Assembly (NCBI GenBank): GCA_029982755.1
Contig: JARRBR010000004.1
Coordinates: forward strand, 1-53,336
Reading direction: 5' to 3'
Length of the DNA stretch: 53,336 bases
Source of the DNA: Rhodocyclaceae bacterium
GTDB taxonomy: Bacteria; Pseudomonadota; Gammaproteobacteria; Burkholderiales; Rhodocyclaceae
The position numbers were made by a program, and so were the translations under genes. The notes beneath the pieces were generated by a model. It had not been told where the DNA came from, did no database searches, and saw only the letters and a program-made list of their open reading frames with translations. Positions 37,713-47,004 of this stretch are shown piece after piece. How positions within the stretch are numbered: the first letter of the stretch is position 1; each line of letters starts with the position of its first letter.

Positions 37713-38720
37713 ATGTACACCCAGGCAATGGACATTCCGGACGACTCCGGAAAGAAGATCGCAGCGGTATCGAGCGCACCGAGCGACCAGGAAGCGGCCT
37801 TCGAGGCCCGCATCGACGCCGACGGCCGCATCGAGCCGCAGGACTGGATGCCCGATGCGTACCGCAAGACCCTGGTGCGCCAGATCAGCCAGCACGCCCA
37901 CAGCGAGATCGTCGGCATGCTGCCCGAAGGCAACTGGATCTCGCGCGCGCCGAGCCTCAAGCGCAAGGCCATCCTGATCGCCAAGGTCCAGGACGAGGGC
38001 GGCCACGGCCTCTACCTGTACTCCGCCGCGGAGACGCTCGGCACCAGCCGCGACCAGATGCTCGATGCGCTGCACTCGGGCAAGGCCAAGTACAGCTCGA
38101 TCTTCAACTACCCGACCCTGAACTGGGCCGACGTCGGCGTGATCGGCTGGCTGGTCGACGGCGCGGCGATCATGAACCAGGTCCCGCTGTGCCGCTGCTC
38201 CTACGGCCCCTACGCGCGCGCCATGGTCCGCGTGTGCAAGGAAGAGTCCTTCCACCAGCGCCAGGGCTACGAGGCCCTGCTGGTGATGATGAAGGGCACC
38301 GACGAACAGCGCGCGATGGTGCAGGACGCGGTCAACCGCTACTGGTGGAAGTGCCTCGCCATGTTCGGGCCGCCGGACGCCGACAGCCCGCACAGCGCGC
38401 AGGGCATGCGCTGGGGCATCAAGCGCATCAGCAACGACGACCTGCGCCAGAAGTTCATCGACGCCACCGTGCCGCAGGCCAAGGTGCTGGGCGTGACCCT
38501 GCCCGACCCCGAGCTGAAGTGGAACGAGGCGCGCGGCCACTACGACTACGGCCAGATCGACTGGGCCGAGTTCTGGAACACCGTCGAAGGCAACGGACCG
38601 TGCAACAAGGAACGCCTGGCCACCCGGGTCAAGGCACACAACGATGGCCAGTGGGTCCGCGACGCGGCTCAGGCCTACGCCCGCAAGCAAAAAGAACGCG
38701 CACTGAAGGAGGCAGCATGA
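37713..38720 (+). CDS. paaA: 1,2-phenylacetyl-CoA epoxidase catalytic subunit PaaA
   Basis: PaaA is the di-iron catalytic subunit of the multicomponent monooxygenase that epoxidises the ring of phenylacetyl-CoA with O2. The 335 residues contain the ExxH iron-ligand motifs KVQDEGGHG and [13 protein letters not shown] within a ferritin-like helical fold, and the conserved [21 protein letters not shown] 110-bp gap precedes it, without a clear promoter. It overlaps paaB by ATGA. Confidence 0.97.
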   Translation: MYTQAMDIPDDSGKKIAAVSSAPSDQEAAFEARIDADGRIEPQDWMPDAYRKTLVRQISQHAHSEIVGMLPEGNWISRAPSLKRKAILIAKVQDEGGHGLYLYSAAETLGTSRDQMLDALHSGKAKYSSIFNYPTLNWADVGVIGWLVDGAAIMNQVPLCRCSYGPYARAMVRVCKEESFHQRQGYEALLVMMKGTDEQRAMVQDAVNRYWWKCLAMFGPPDADSPHSAQGMRWGIKRISNDDLRQKFIDATVPQAKVLGVTLPDPELKWNEARGHYDYGQIDWAEFWNTVEGNGPCNKERLATRVKAHNDGQWVRDAAQAYARKQKERALKEAA

Positions 38721-39013
38721 ACACCCCCGCACTCAAGGATTGGCCGCTCTGGGAAGTCTTCGTCCGCAGCAAGCAAGGCCTCGAGCACAAGCACTGTGGC
38801 AGCCTGCACGCGGCCGACGCCGCCCAGGCCCTGCACATGGCGCGCGACGTCTACACCCGCCGTCAGGAAGGCGTGAGCATCTGGGTCGTGCCCTCGGTCG
38901 CGATCACCGCCAGCAACCCGGACGACAAGGGCGAGCTGTTCGACCCCGCCGCCGACAAGATCTACCGCCATCCGACCTTCTACGAAATCCCTGAAGAAGT
39001 GGGGCACATGTAA
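38717..39013 (+). CDS. paaB: 1,2-phenylacetyl-CoA epoxidase subunit PaaB
   Basis: PaaB is a small subunit of the epoxidase, thought to organise the complex. The 98 residues match the family, with [20 protein letters not shown] and [20 protein letters not shown]. It overlaps both neighbours (ATGA with paaA, TAATG with paaC), consistent with fixed subunit ratios. GGAGG lies just before the ATG inside paaA. Confidence 0.96.
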   Translation: MNTPALKDWPLWEVFVRSKQGLEHKHCGSLHAADAAQALHMARDVYTRRQEGVSIWVVPSVAITASNPDDKGELFDPAADKIYRHPTFYEIPEEVGHM

Positions 39014-39795
39014 TGAGCACGCCGATCGACTACCTGCTGCACCTGGCCGACAACGCCGTCGTGCTCGGTCAGCGCAACGCCGAATGGTGCGGGCACGGCC
39101 CCATCCTGGAAGAAGACATGGCGCTGGCCAACGTCAGCCTCGACCTCATCGGCCAGGCGCGCCTGCTGTACCAGCGCGCCGCCGAGCTGATGGGCGGCGA
39201 CGCCACCGAGGACAAGCTGGCCTACTTCCGTGGCCCGCACGAGTTCCGCAACTACACGCTGCTGGAACTCCCCCACCACGGCCCGCTGGTGGGCTACGCC
39301 GCGGCCGACCGCGACTACGCCACCACCATCGTGCGCAACTTCCTGTATTCGGCGCTGATGGTGCACGTGTGGGACGGGCTGCAGCAGTCCGCCGACGCCA
39401 GCCTCGCCGCGATCGCCGCCAAGTCGCTGAAGGAAACCAGCTACCACCTGCACCACTCGCGTGACTGGCTGGTGCGCATGGGCGACGGCACCGAGGAATC
39501 GCATGCCCGCGCGCAGGCGGCGGTCAATCACCTGATGCCCTACACCGAGGAGTTCTGGACCACGAGCCCGGCCGAGGGCGCTGCGGTGGCGGCCAAGATC
39601 GGCATCGACGTGTGGGCGCTGCGCCCGGCCTGGGATGCGCTGGTCAACGACGCGCTGGCCGAAGCCACCCTGACCCGCCCGAACTTCCACGGCTACGTGA
39701 CCGAGGGCAAGATCGGCCTGCACTCCGAGCACCTGAGCTACCTGCTCGGCGAGATGCAGGGCCTGGCCCGCGCACACCCGGGCGCCACCTGGTAA
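39013..39795 (+). CDS. paaC: 1,2-phenylacetyl-CoA epoxidase structural subunit PaaC
   Basis: PaaC is the ferritin-like partner of PaaA that forms the stable core of the epoxidase and has no complete di-iron site in the family. The 260 residues include RNAEWCGHGPILEEDMALAN, the paired-helix region LKETSYHLHHSRDWL and the C-terminal EHLSYLLGEMQGLARAHPG. Start ATG at 39013 overlaps the paaB stop. Confidence 0.96.
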   Translation: MSTPIDYLLHLADNAVVLGQRNAEWCGHGPILEEDMALANVSLDLIGQARLLYQRAAELMGGDATEDKLAYFRGPHEFRNYTLLELPHHGPLVGYAAADRDYATTIVRNFLYSALMVHVWDGLQQSADASLAAIAAKSLKETSYHLHHSRDWLVRMGDGTEESHARAQAAVNHLMPYTEEFWTTSPAEGAAVAAKIGIDVWALRPAWDALVNDALAEATLTRPNFHGYVTEGKIGLHSEHLSYLLGEMQGLARAHPGATW

Positions 39796-39806
39796 GGACG
39801 AAGGCC

Positions 39807-40313
39807 ATGAGCAGCGTCGTGGACAAGGTCTGGGCCACCCTCGAGCACCTGACGGATCCCGAGATCCCGGTGGTGACCCTGCGCGAGCTGGGCATCCTGC
39901 GGGACGTGCGGGAGACGGCGGAGGGCATCGAGGTCGTCATCACCCCGACCTACAGCGGCTGTCCCGCCATGGGACAGATCGAGGACGACGTGCGCGCGAG
40001 CCTGGAACAGGCCGGCATCGCGGCGCGGGTGATCACCCAGCTCGCGCCGGCCTGGACGACCGACTGGATGAGCGACGAGGCCAAGGAAAAGCTGCGGGCC
40101 TACGGCATCGCCCCGCCCCACCGCAGCTGCGGCGGCGGTGGCGACGTCAGCGTGCTGAAGTTCGTGCGCCGGCAGCCGACCGAGCCGGTCGCCTGTCCGC
40201 AGTGCGGCTCGACCCACACCGTCGTCACCTCCGAGTTCGGTTCCACGGCTTGCAAGGCGCTCTACAAGTGCCTCGACTGCCAGGAGCCCTTCGACTACTT
40301 CAAACCCTATTAA
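39807..40313 (+). CDS. paaD: PaaD, Fe-S assembly-type factor for the epoxidase
   Basis: PaaD is needed for epoxidase activity and probably helps maturation of Fe-S or iron centres. The 168 residues combine an N-terminal DUF59/MIP18-type domain (TDPEIPVVTLRELGI, TPTYSGCPAMGQIE) with a C-terminal zinc-ribbon-like part (CPQCGS ... CLDCQEPFDYFKPY). The ATG at 39807 follows AAGG and lies 11 bp after paaC. Confidence 0.95.
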   Translation: MSSVVDKVWATLEHLTDPEIPVVTLRELGILRDVRETAEGIEVVITPTYSGCPAMGQIEDDVRASLEQAGIAARVITQLAPAWTTDWMSDEAKEKLRAYGIAPPHRSCGGGGDVSVLKFVRRQPTEPVACPQCGSTHTVVTSEFGSTACKALYKCLDCQEPFDYFKPY

Positions 40314-40332
40314 GAACCGGAGCCCAGACGCC

Positions 40333-41430
40333 ATGTCAGCCCCCCGTTTCCAAGAACTCGCCGTCAAGCGCGTAAGCCCCGAGGCCGCCGGCGCGGTGGC
40401 GATCACGTTCGCCATTCCCGAGACCGAGCGCGAACGCTTCGCCTTCGAGCCGGGCCAGTTCCTCACCCTGCGCGCGACCATCGACGGAAAGGACGTGCGC
40501 CGCAACTATTCGATCAGCAGCCCGCGCAGCCGTCTCGCCCGCAACGGCGAGCTCGAGATCGGCATCCGTCCGGTGGAGGGCGGCCTGTTCTCGAACTGGG
40601 CCGCGCGCGCCATCAAGGCCGGTGACACCCTCCAGGTGATGCCGCCCGACGGCCGCTTCGTGGTCAAGAAGAAGCGCGCCATCCACCGTGTCGGCTTCGC
40701 CGCCGGCTCGGGCATCACGCCGATCCTGTCGATCGCCGCGAGCACGCTCGAGGAGCAGCCGGACTCGAAGTTCACGCTGATCTACGGCAACCGCCGCATG
40801 TCCACGGTGATGTTCAACGAGGAACTGCAGGATCTCAAGGACCGCTACCGCGACCGCCTGACCATGATCCACGTCCTGTCGCGCCAGGCCCAGGAAGTGG
40901 ACCTGCTGCAGGGCCGCATCGACGGTCCCAAGGTGCGCGCGATCATCGACGCCCTGCTGCCGGTGGGCAGCATGGACGAGGTCTTCATCTGCGGCCCGGA
41001 CGAGATGATCACCGCCACCGAGACCGCGCTGGTCGAGGCCGGCGTGCCCGCCGACCGCATCCGTACCGAGCGCTTCACCGTGAACCTGCCTCCCGGCGCC
41101 CACCCGGTGGGCGCCTCGAGCACCGCCGAAGCGGTGGCCGCCGCCACCAAGGACATCACCATGGTCCTGGTCCTCGACGGCAAGGAGCACGAGATCGCGA
41201 TCGGCCCCGACGAGCACCTGCTCGACGCCGGCCTCAACGCCGGTCTCGACCTGCCGTTCTCGTGCAAGGCCGGCGTGTGCTGCACCTGCCGCGCCAAGGT
41301 GACGGAGGGCGAGGTGGTGATGGACAAGAACTTCACCCTCGAGGCGGACGAAGTCGAACAGGGCTACGTCCTGAGCTGCCAGGCGCGCGCCACCACCAAG
41401 CGCCTGAAGATCAGCTTCGACGAGCGCTGA
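40333..41430 (+). CDS. paaE: 1,2-phenylacetyl-CoA epoxidase reductase PaaE
   Basis: PaaE moves electrons from NADPH to the PaaA di-iron centre. The 365 residues have an N-terminal FAD-binding FNR domain (RRNYSISSPRS), an NAD(P)-binding domain (GFAAGSGITPILSIA, EVFICGPDEM) and a C-terminal plant-type 2Fe-2S ferredoxin domain (SCKAGVCCTCRAKV plus LSCQA). Last gene of the operon; a terminator follows. Confidence 0.97.
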   Translation: MSAPRFQELAVKRVSPEAAGAVAITFAIPETERERFAFEPGQFLTLRATIDGKDVRRNYSISSPRSRLARNGELEIGIRPVEGGLFSNWAARAIKAGDTLQVMPPDGRFVVKKKRAIHRVGFAAGSGITPILSIAASTLEEQPDSKFTLIYGNRRMSTVMFNEELQDLKDRYRDRLTMIHVLSRQAQEVDLLQGRIDGPKVRAIIDALLPVGSMDEVFICGPDEMITATETALVEAGVPADRIRTERFTVNLPPGAHPVGASSTAEAVAAATKDITMVLVLDGKEHEIAIGPDEHLLDAGLNAGLDLPFSCKAGVCCTCRAKVTEGEVVMDKNFTLEADEVEQGYVLSCQARATTKRLKISFDER

Positions 41431-41473
41431 CCCGGCTTGTGGGCCGGCGGCGCCCGCAAGCCTCAGCAGCCCC

Positions 41474-41503
41474 AACGGCCGTCTCGACGGCCGTTTTTCT
41501 TTT
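41474..41503 (+). terminator. Intrinsic terminator of the paa operon
   Basis: AACGGCCGT (41474-41482), loop CTCG, and ACGGCCGTT (41487-41495) form a 9-bp stem, followed by TTTCTTTT. It lies 43 bp after the paaE stop. Confidence 0.85.
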
Positions 41504-41601
41504 CCGCCGCGGATCGCGCCGCAGACTGCTGATACAAATCAAATCACAAAACCGAACTCACTGGTATCACTTCACCCCTCATCCACCTCGCAGCGCACAC
41601 C

Positions 41602-44262
41602 ATGGCCGGTCCCCACGCTCTGAGCACCGCCTTCGAACCCGCCTCGATCGCCGTCATCGGCGCCTCCGACGCGCCGGGTTCGGTCGGGCGCATGATCTTC
41701 CGCAACCTGATGGAAGGCGGCTATCGCGGCGCCCTGTACGCGGTCAATCCCAAGTACGGCAGCATCCAGGACCATCCCTGCCACCGCTCGATCGAGGACA
41801 TCGGCCGCCCGGTCGATCTCGCCATCATCGCCACCCCGGCACGCGTGCTGCACAGCGTGACCGCGCAGTGCGGGCGCAGCGGGGTGCGCAACGCGCTCAT
41901 CGTCAGCGCCACCGGGCACACGCTGGAGCGGCGAATCATCGAGACCGCGCGCGAGACCGGGCTGCGCCTGCTCGGCCCGGGCAGCATCGGCATCGCCCGC
42001 CCGGGCAGCGGGCTCAACGCCGCGCTCACCCGCATCGGCGTCAAGCCCGGCGAGATCGCCCTGGTCTCGCAATCGGGCGCGATGTGCTCGGTGGTGCTCG
42101 ACTGGGCGCTGACCAACGGCGTCGGCTTCTCCTCGGTGATCTCGCTCGGCGGCACGGTGGACATCGACTTCGGCGAGACCCTCGAGTACCTGACCCACGA
42201 CCTGCAGACGCGCTACATCCTGCTCTACGTCGACCACGTGCGGAACGCCCGCCACTTCATGAGCGCGCTGCGCTCGGCGGCGCGCGTCAAGCCGATCATC
42301 CTGCTCAAGGCCGGGCGACACGGACAGGGTGACGGCGGCGCACCGGCCGCCGCCAGCGCGGCGCTGGCCGACGTCGTCTTCGAGGCGGCGATGCGCCGCG
42401 CCGGCGTCGTGCGGGTGCAGAACGTCGACCAGCTGTTCTTCGCCACCAAGGCCCTGTCCTGCGGCTTCCGCCCGCGCGAGGACAACCTCGCCATCGTCTC
42501 CAACGGCAGCGGCCCGGCCGATCTCGCCGCCGACCGCGCCAAGGACCTGGGCACCGCGCTGGTCGCCCTCGGCTCGCCGACCATCGCCGCGCTCGAGCGC
42601 CTGGGCGGGCGCGAGCGCCGCACCCACAACCCGCTCGACCTCGGCGGCGACGCCAGCCCGCAGCTCTACCGCGACGCCATCCTCGCGCTGGCCGAGGACG
42701 GCGCGGTGTCGAACCTGCTGGTGATCCTGTCGCCGCACGCGCTGGTCGATCCGGTCGAGGTCGCGCAGGAGATCATCGACCTCGCCGCCCAGGTGCGGCT
42801 CAAGCTGTGCTGCTGCTGGATGGGCGGGGGCCAGGTGGCGGAGGCGCGCGCCCTGCTGGAGAAGGCCGGCATCCCGGTGTTCGCCTCGCCCGAGGCGGCG
42901 ATCGAGCTGTTCCACAACATCTCGCGCTTCCACCGCAGCCAGACCCTGCTGCTGCAGACCGCCGGCGGCGGCGACGCCACCGCCTGGCGACGCAGCGGCG
43001 GTGCGCGCGTGCTCGTCGAGAGCCTGCTCAACCAGCGCCGCCACGTCCTGTCGGCGATGGAATCGAAGGCGCTGCTGCGCAGCTTCGGCATTCCGGTCAC
43101 GCACACCACCGTCGCCCGCGACGCGACCGAGGCCCTGTTCATCGCCGAACAGATGGGCTTTCCGGTGGCGATGAAGGTCGACGCGCCCGAGGTCGCCAGC
43201 AAGTCCGAATCCGGCGGCGTGCGCCTCAACCTCAACACCACCGAGTCGGTGTGGAGCGCCTATCACGACATCGTCGACACGGTGCGGGTCCGCCACCCCG
43301 AGGCGCACATCAACGGCGTGTCGATCGAGCCCTACCTGTACCGGCCGCGTGCGCGCGAGCTGAGCATCCAGGTGCATCGCGACGCGATCTTCGGCCCGGT
43401 GATCAGCCTCGGCCCGCACGACGCCTCGGCGCCGCGCACCTTCGCGCTGCCGCCGCTCAACGCCGTGCTGGCGCGCGACCTCATCGACTCGGCCCTGCCC
43501 CCCGCGGCACAGGGGCCGCGCAGCCAGGCCGGCACGCTCAACCGCAGCGCCATCGAGCAGGTGCTGGTGTCGGTCTCGGACCTGGTGTGCGAGCTGCCCG
43601 CGGTGCGCGAACTGGAGATCGGCCCGCTGATCGTGGATGCCGAGGGCGCGATCGCCGCCGACGCGCGCGTGCTCATCGACCAGGGCCTGCCCGCGGGCAG
43701 CGACCGCTACGCCCACATGGCGATCCACCCCTATCCGCTGCATCTGATCCAGGACTGGAAGATCGGTGACGGGCGCGCGGTGCGCACCCGGCCGGTTCGC
43801 CCGGAGGACGCGCAACTGCTGCTCGGCTTCTTCGAGAGCCTGAGCACGGAGACCCGCTTCATGCGCTTCATGGAGGAGATCGAGGCGCTCAGCCCGGCGA
43901 TGGTCGCGCGCTTCACGCAGATCGACTACGACCGCGAGATGGCCCTGATCGCCACCACCCTCGACGAGCAGGGCGGCGAGCGGATGATCGGCAGCGCACG
44001 CTACGCGCTCGCCGAGGACGGCGAATCGGTGGAGTTCGCGCTGGTGGTCTCGGACGCCTGGCAGCGCTACGGCCTCGGCCGCCGGCTGATGGGTGCGCTG
44101 ATCGAGGTCGCCCGCGCCAAGGGCTATCGCGCGATCTTCGGCGACGTGCTGGGCAAGAACGCCAAGATGCTGCGCCTGATGCAGGGGCTCGGATTCACCG
44201 TGCAGCCTCATCCGGAAGACAGCGGCCTGCGCCGGGTGGTGAAGCCGCTGCTCGGCAAGTAG
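41602..44262 (+). CDS. pat: Pat-type protein lysine acetyltransferase (acyl-CoA-synthetase-like plus GNAT)
   Basis: Pat/YfiQ enzymes acetylate the catalytic lysine of acyl-CoA ligases and switch them off. The 886 residues comprise an ADP-forming acyl-CoA synthetase-like region: CoA-binding IAVIGASDAPGSVGRMIF, then IALVSQSGAMCSVVLDWA, and an ATP-grasp part around SMESKALLRSFGIPV. A C-terminal GNAT domain follows from about residue 735 (RPVRPEDAQLLLGFFESL, ALVVSDAWQRYGLGRRLMG). The phosphorylated histidine of true synthetases is absent (GAPAAASAALADV where an SHTGS-type loop would be), as expected for Pat. It lies alone behind the paa terminator. Confidence 0.9.
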   Translation: MAGPHALSTAFEPASIAVIGASDAPGSVGRMIFRNLMEGGYRGALYAVNPKYGSIQDHPCHRSIEDIGRPVDLAIIATPARVLHSVTAQCGRSGVRNALIVSATGHTLERRIIETARETGLRLLGPGSIGIARPGSGLNAALTRIGVKPGEIALVSQSGAMCSVVLDWALTNGVGFSSVISLGGTVDIDFGETLEYLTHDLQTRYILLYVDHVRNARHFMSALRSAARVKPIILLKAGRHGQGDGGAPAAASAALADVVFEAAMRRAGVVRVQNVDQLFFATKALSCGFRPREDNLAIVSNGSGPADLAADRAKDLGTALVALGSPTIAALERLGGRERRTHNPLDLGGDASPQLYRDAILALAEDGAVSNLLVILSPHALVDPVEVAQEIIDLAAQVRLKLCCCWMGGGQVAEARALLEKAGIPVFASPEAAIELFHNISRFHRSQTLLLQTAGGGDATAWRRSGGARVLVESLLNQRRHVLSAMESKALLRSFGIPVTHTTVARDATEALFIAEQMGFPVAMKVDAPEVASKSESGGVRLNLNTTESVWSAYHDIVDTVRVRHPEAHINGVSIEPYLYRPRARELSIQVHRDAIFGPVISLGPHDASAPRTFALPPLNAVLARDLIDSALPPAAQGPRSQAGTLNRSAIEQVLVSVSDLVCELPAVRELEIGPLIVDAEGAIAADARVLIDQGLPAGSDRYAHMAIHPYPLHLIQDWKIGDGRAVRTRPVRPEDAQLLLGFFESLSTETRFMRFMEEIEALSPAMVARFTQIDYDREMALIATTLDEQGGERMIGSARYALAEDGESVEFALVVSDAWQRYGLGRRLMGALIEVARAKGYRAIFGDVLGKNAKMLRLMQGLGFTVQPHPEDSGLRRVVKPLLGK

Positions 44263-44331
44263 GACGGCCGAGCGGCCCCCGCCGCATCGACCGTCTGCGA
44301 GCCCCTGCGCCAAGACCGCGAGCGCGCGGCC

Positions 44332-45054
44332 TCAGAAGTCGCCCCAGCGGCTCTGCAGCGCGGCGATCGCAGCCAGGCCCGCGGTCTCGGTACGCAGCAC
44401 CCGCGGCCCCAGCCGCACGCGGCGGCAGCCGGCGGCGTCGAAGGCCGCCATCTCGGCCTCGCTCCAGCCGCCCTCCGGCCCGACGAGCACATGCACCGTA
44501 GCCTGCGGCGCCGGTTCTTCGGCGAAGCTCGTCGCGCCGCCGGGCGCGAGCACGTAGGCCAGCGCGCCGCGATGGGCCGCCAGCCAGCTCGCCAGCGGCT
44601 GCAAGGGCCGGATCTCGGGGATGCGGTTGCGGCCGCACTGCTCGCAGGCCGCCACCGCAACCTGCTGCCAGTGCGCCAGGCGCTTGTCGGCGCGCTCGGC
44701 GGCGAGCCGCAGCACCGAGCGTTCGGCCTGCACCGGCTGGATCGCGCTCACGCCGAGCTCGACCGCCTTCTGCACCACCCAGTCCATCTTGTCGCCGGCC
44801 GCCAGGGCCTGCACCAGCACGATGGCGAGCGGCGACTCGCGATCGATCTCGCGGCGCGCCTCGACCTGCGCCCACGCCGCCTTGCCGCGCACCTGCAGCG
44901 TCGCCTCGGCTTCCCCGCCTTCGCCGTCGAAGAGCACGATGCGCTCGCCGTCGCGCAGGCGCAGCACGCGCACCGCATGGTGGGCGAGCGCGTCGGGGAG
45001 TTCGAGTTCGCCCGCTGCGGGCAGGCGGCCGGGAAAGTGGAAGCGTGAAATCAT
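44332..45054 (-). CDS. rsmE: 16S rRNA (uracil(1498)-N3)-methyltransferase RsmE
   Basis: RsmE methylates U1498 of 16S rRNA. The ATG at 45054 (MISRFHFPGRL) gives 240 residues with an N-terminal PUA-like domain and a SPOUT domain: AAGDKMDWVVQKAVELGV, VGPEGGWSEAEM and the knot RLGPRVLRTETAGLAAI. A much longer frame runs upstream through the next genes and is a shadow. It is divergent from the IMPase gene with 51 bp between. Confidence 0.95.
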   Translation of the reverse strand: MISRFHFPGRLPAAGELELPDALAHHAVRVLRLRDGERIVLFDGEGGEAEATLQVRGKAAWAQVEARREIDRESPLAIVLVQALAAGDKMDWVVQKAVELGVSAIQPVQAERSVLRLAAERADKRLAHWQQVAVAACEQCGRNRIPEIRPLQPLASWLAAHRGALAYVLAPGGATSFAEEPAPQATVHVLVGPEGGWSEAEMAAFDAAGCRRVRLGPRVLRTETAGLAAIAALQSRWGDF

Positions 45055-45105
45055 CGTAAGATTATAGGCCTGCGCCCCGCCCATCCGACCGGCAAGGAGG
45101 TTCCC

Positions 45106-45915
45106 ATGCCCACAGCCTCGCAGCGTCTCGCCCGTGCCCGCGCGCTCGAATCCCTGGTGCGCGACATCGCCCGCGACGAAATCCTGCCGCGCTACCTGAA
45201 GTCCGCGCGCAATCGCAAGGCCGATGGTTCGCTGTTCACCGAAGCCGACCTCGAATCCCAGCGCCGCTTCACCGAGGCGCTGCCGGCGTTCCTGCCCGGC
45301 GCGGTGCTCGGCGAGGAGATGACCCCGGCCGAACAGGCCGAACACTGGAACGAAGGCGCCCGCGGCCTGTGGTGCATCGACCCGATCGACGGCACCACCA
45401 ACTTCGCCAACGGCATCCCGCTGTTCGCGGTGTCGATCGCCTACCTGATCGAGCACGAGCCGGTGATCGGCGTGGTGTACAACCCGATCACCGACGAATC
45501 CTTCTACGCCGCGCGCGGCGCCGGCGCCTTCCTCAACGGCAACGAGCTGCCGCTGCGCCAGTGCGCGAGCAGCCTGCGCGACGCGGTAGCCGGCGTCGAC
45601 TTCAAGCGCATCAGCCATCACCTCGGCGACGAGCTGGCGGTGCGCCCGCCCTACTACTCGCAGCGCAACTTCGGCTCCAGCGCGCTCGAATGGTGCTTCG
45701 TCGCCGCCGGCCGGCTCGACGTGTATGTACACGGCGGGCAGATGCTGTGGGACTACGCGGCCGGACGCCTGATCCTCGCCGAGGCCGGCGGCCAGGCCGA
45801 GTCCCTCGACGGCGGCAAGCTGATGTCCGGGCCGGCGATCAAGCGCGGCGTGATCGCCGCCGCCAGCCCGGCGCTGTTCACCGAATGGTCGGCGTGGATC
45901 AAGGGGCACTCCTGA
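45106..45915 (+). CDS. Inositol-monophosphatase-family phosphatase
   Basis: The 269 residues have the lithium-sensitive phosphatase metal sites: GEEMTPAEQ, DPIDGTTNFANGIP and GGQMLWDYAAGRLILAEAGG. Members act on inositol phosphates, histidinol phosphate or sugar bisphosphates; the substrate is not clear here. AAGGAGG precedes the ATG. It lies 111 bp before the phosphoribulokinase gene, so a sugar-phosphate role is possible but unproven. Confidence 0.85.
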   Translation: MPTASQRLARARALESLVRDIARDEILPRYLKSARNRKADGSLFTEADLESQRRFTEALPAFLPGAVLGEEMTPAEQAEHWNEGARGLWCIDPIDGTTNFANGIPLFAVSIAYLIEHEPVIGVVYNPITDESFYAARGAGAFLNGNELPLRQCASSLRDAVAGVDFKRISHHLGDELAVRPPYYSQRNFGSSALEWCFVAAGRLDVYVHGGQMLWDYAAGRLILAEAGGQAESLDGGKLMSGPAIKRGVIAAASPALFTEWSAWIKGHS

Positions 45916-46026
45916 CCCCCGAGGCCCCCAACGCAGCATGCAGCCGGAAGCCGGCGCCCCTTTCCCGCGACGATGCGGCGGCGCACAATCCACCGAATAC
46001 GACAGTCGCCAGCGGCGGAGCACATC

Positions 46027-46902
46027 ATGTCCATGAAGCACCCGATCATCGCGGTCACCGGTTCGTCCGGCGCAGGCACCACGACGGTCAAGCACACCTT
46101 CGAAGCCATCTTCCATCGCGAGAACGTCAACGCCGCGATCATCGAGGGCGACAGCTTCCACCGCTACACCCGCGCCGAGATGCAGACGCTGATCGAGGAG
46201 GCGGAGAACGCAGGCAAGCGCGGCATCAGCCATTTCGGGCCCGAGGCCAACCTGCTGTCCGAACTGGAGAGCCTGTTCCGCGCCTACGGCGAGGCCGCCA
46301 CCGGCCGCCGCCGCTACTACATCCACAACGAAGCCCAGGCCATGCGCTGGAACCTGCCGATGGGCACCTTCACCGAATGGGAGGACCTGCCGGTCGGCAC
46401 CGACTGCCTGTTCTACGAAGGCCTGCACGGCGCGCTGGTGACCGAGAACGTCAACATCGCCCGCCACGTCGACCTGCTCATAGGCGTGGTGCCGATCATC
46501 AACCTGGAGTGGATCCAGAAGCTGCACCGCGACACCAAGCTGCGCGGCTACACCGCCGAGGCGGTGCAGGACACGATCCTGCGCCGCATGCACGACTACG
46601 TGCATTACATCGTCCCGCAGTTCGCCTGCACCCACATCAACTTCCAGCGCGTGCCGGTGGTCGACACCTCGAACCCCTTCATCGCGCGCGACGTGCCGAC
46701 GCAGGACGAGTCCATGGTGGTGATCCGCTTCAAGGATCCGCGCGGCGTCGACTTCCCCTACCTGCTGCGCATGATCCACGACGCCTTCATGAGCCGCGCC
46801 AACACCATCGTGATTCCCGGCGGCAAGCTCGACCTGGCGATGCAGCTGATCCTGACGCCGCTGATCTGGAAGCTGATGGAACGCCGCCGGCAGTGGGTGT
46901 GA
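46027..46902 (+). CDS. prk: Phosphoribulokinase (CbbP/PrkB type)
   Basis: The enzyme phosphorylates ribulose 5-phosphate to ribulose 1,5-bisphosphate. The ATG at 46027 (MSMKHPIIAVTG) gives 291 residues with the P-loop TGSSGAGTTTVKHTF, IEGDSFHRYTRAEM, LFYEGLHGALV and GVVPIINLEWIQKLHRD, typical of the proteobacterial class-I enzyme. By memory it resembles CbbP of Calvin-cycle betaproteobacteria closely, and E. coli PrkB less so. tkt, gap, pgk, pyk and fba follow; RuBisCO genes are not in the window. Confidence 0.9.
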   Translation: MSMKHPIIAVTGSSGAGTTTVKHTFEAIFHRENVNAAIIEGDSFHRYTRAEMQTLIEEAENAGKRGISHFGPEANLLSELESLFRAYGEAATGRRRYYIHNEAQAMRWNLPMGTFTEWEDLPVGTDCLFYEGLHGALVTENVNIARHVDLLIGVVPIINLEWIQKLHRDTKLRGYTAEAVQDTILRRMHDYVHYIVPQFACTHINFQRVPVVDTSNPFIARDVPTQDESMVVIRFKDPRGVDFPYLLRMIHDAFMSRANTIVIPGGKLDLAMQLILTPLIWKLMERRRQWV

Positions 46903-46934
46903 GGCTGCGGGCGCGTCGTAATTGCACTGCAACA

Positions 46935-46965
46935 TTGCCAACCACAAGGGCTTTTAAGGGATAAT
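46935..46965 (+). promoter_or_regulatory. Candidate promoter of tkt
   Basis: TTGCCA (46935-46940) and GATAAT (46960-46965) each match five of six consensus positions. The spacing is 19 bp, longer than ideal, in a locally AT-rich stretch 40 bp before the tkt ATG. Confidence 0.5.
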
Positions 46966-47004
46966 TGCGGCCTTTCTAATGTTGGCCTCCGGCCCGAGAA
47001 CAGC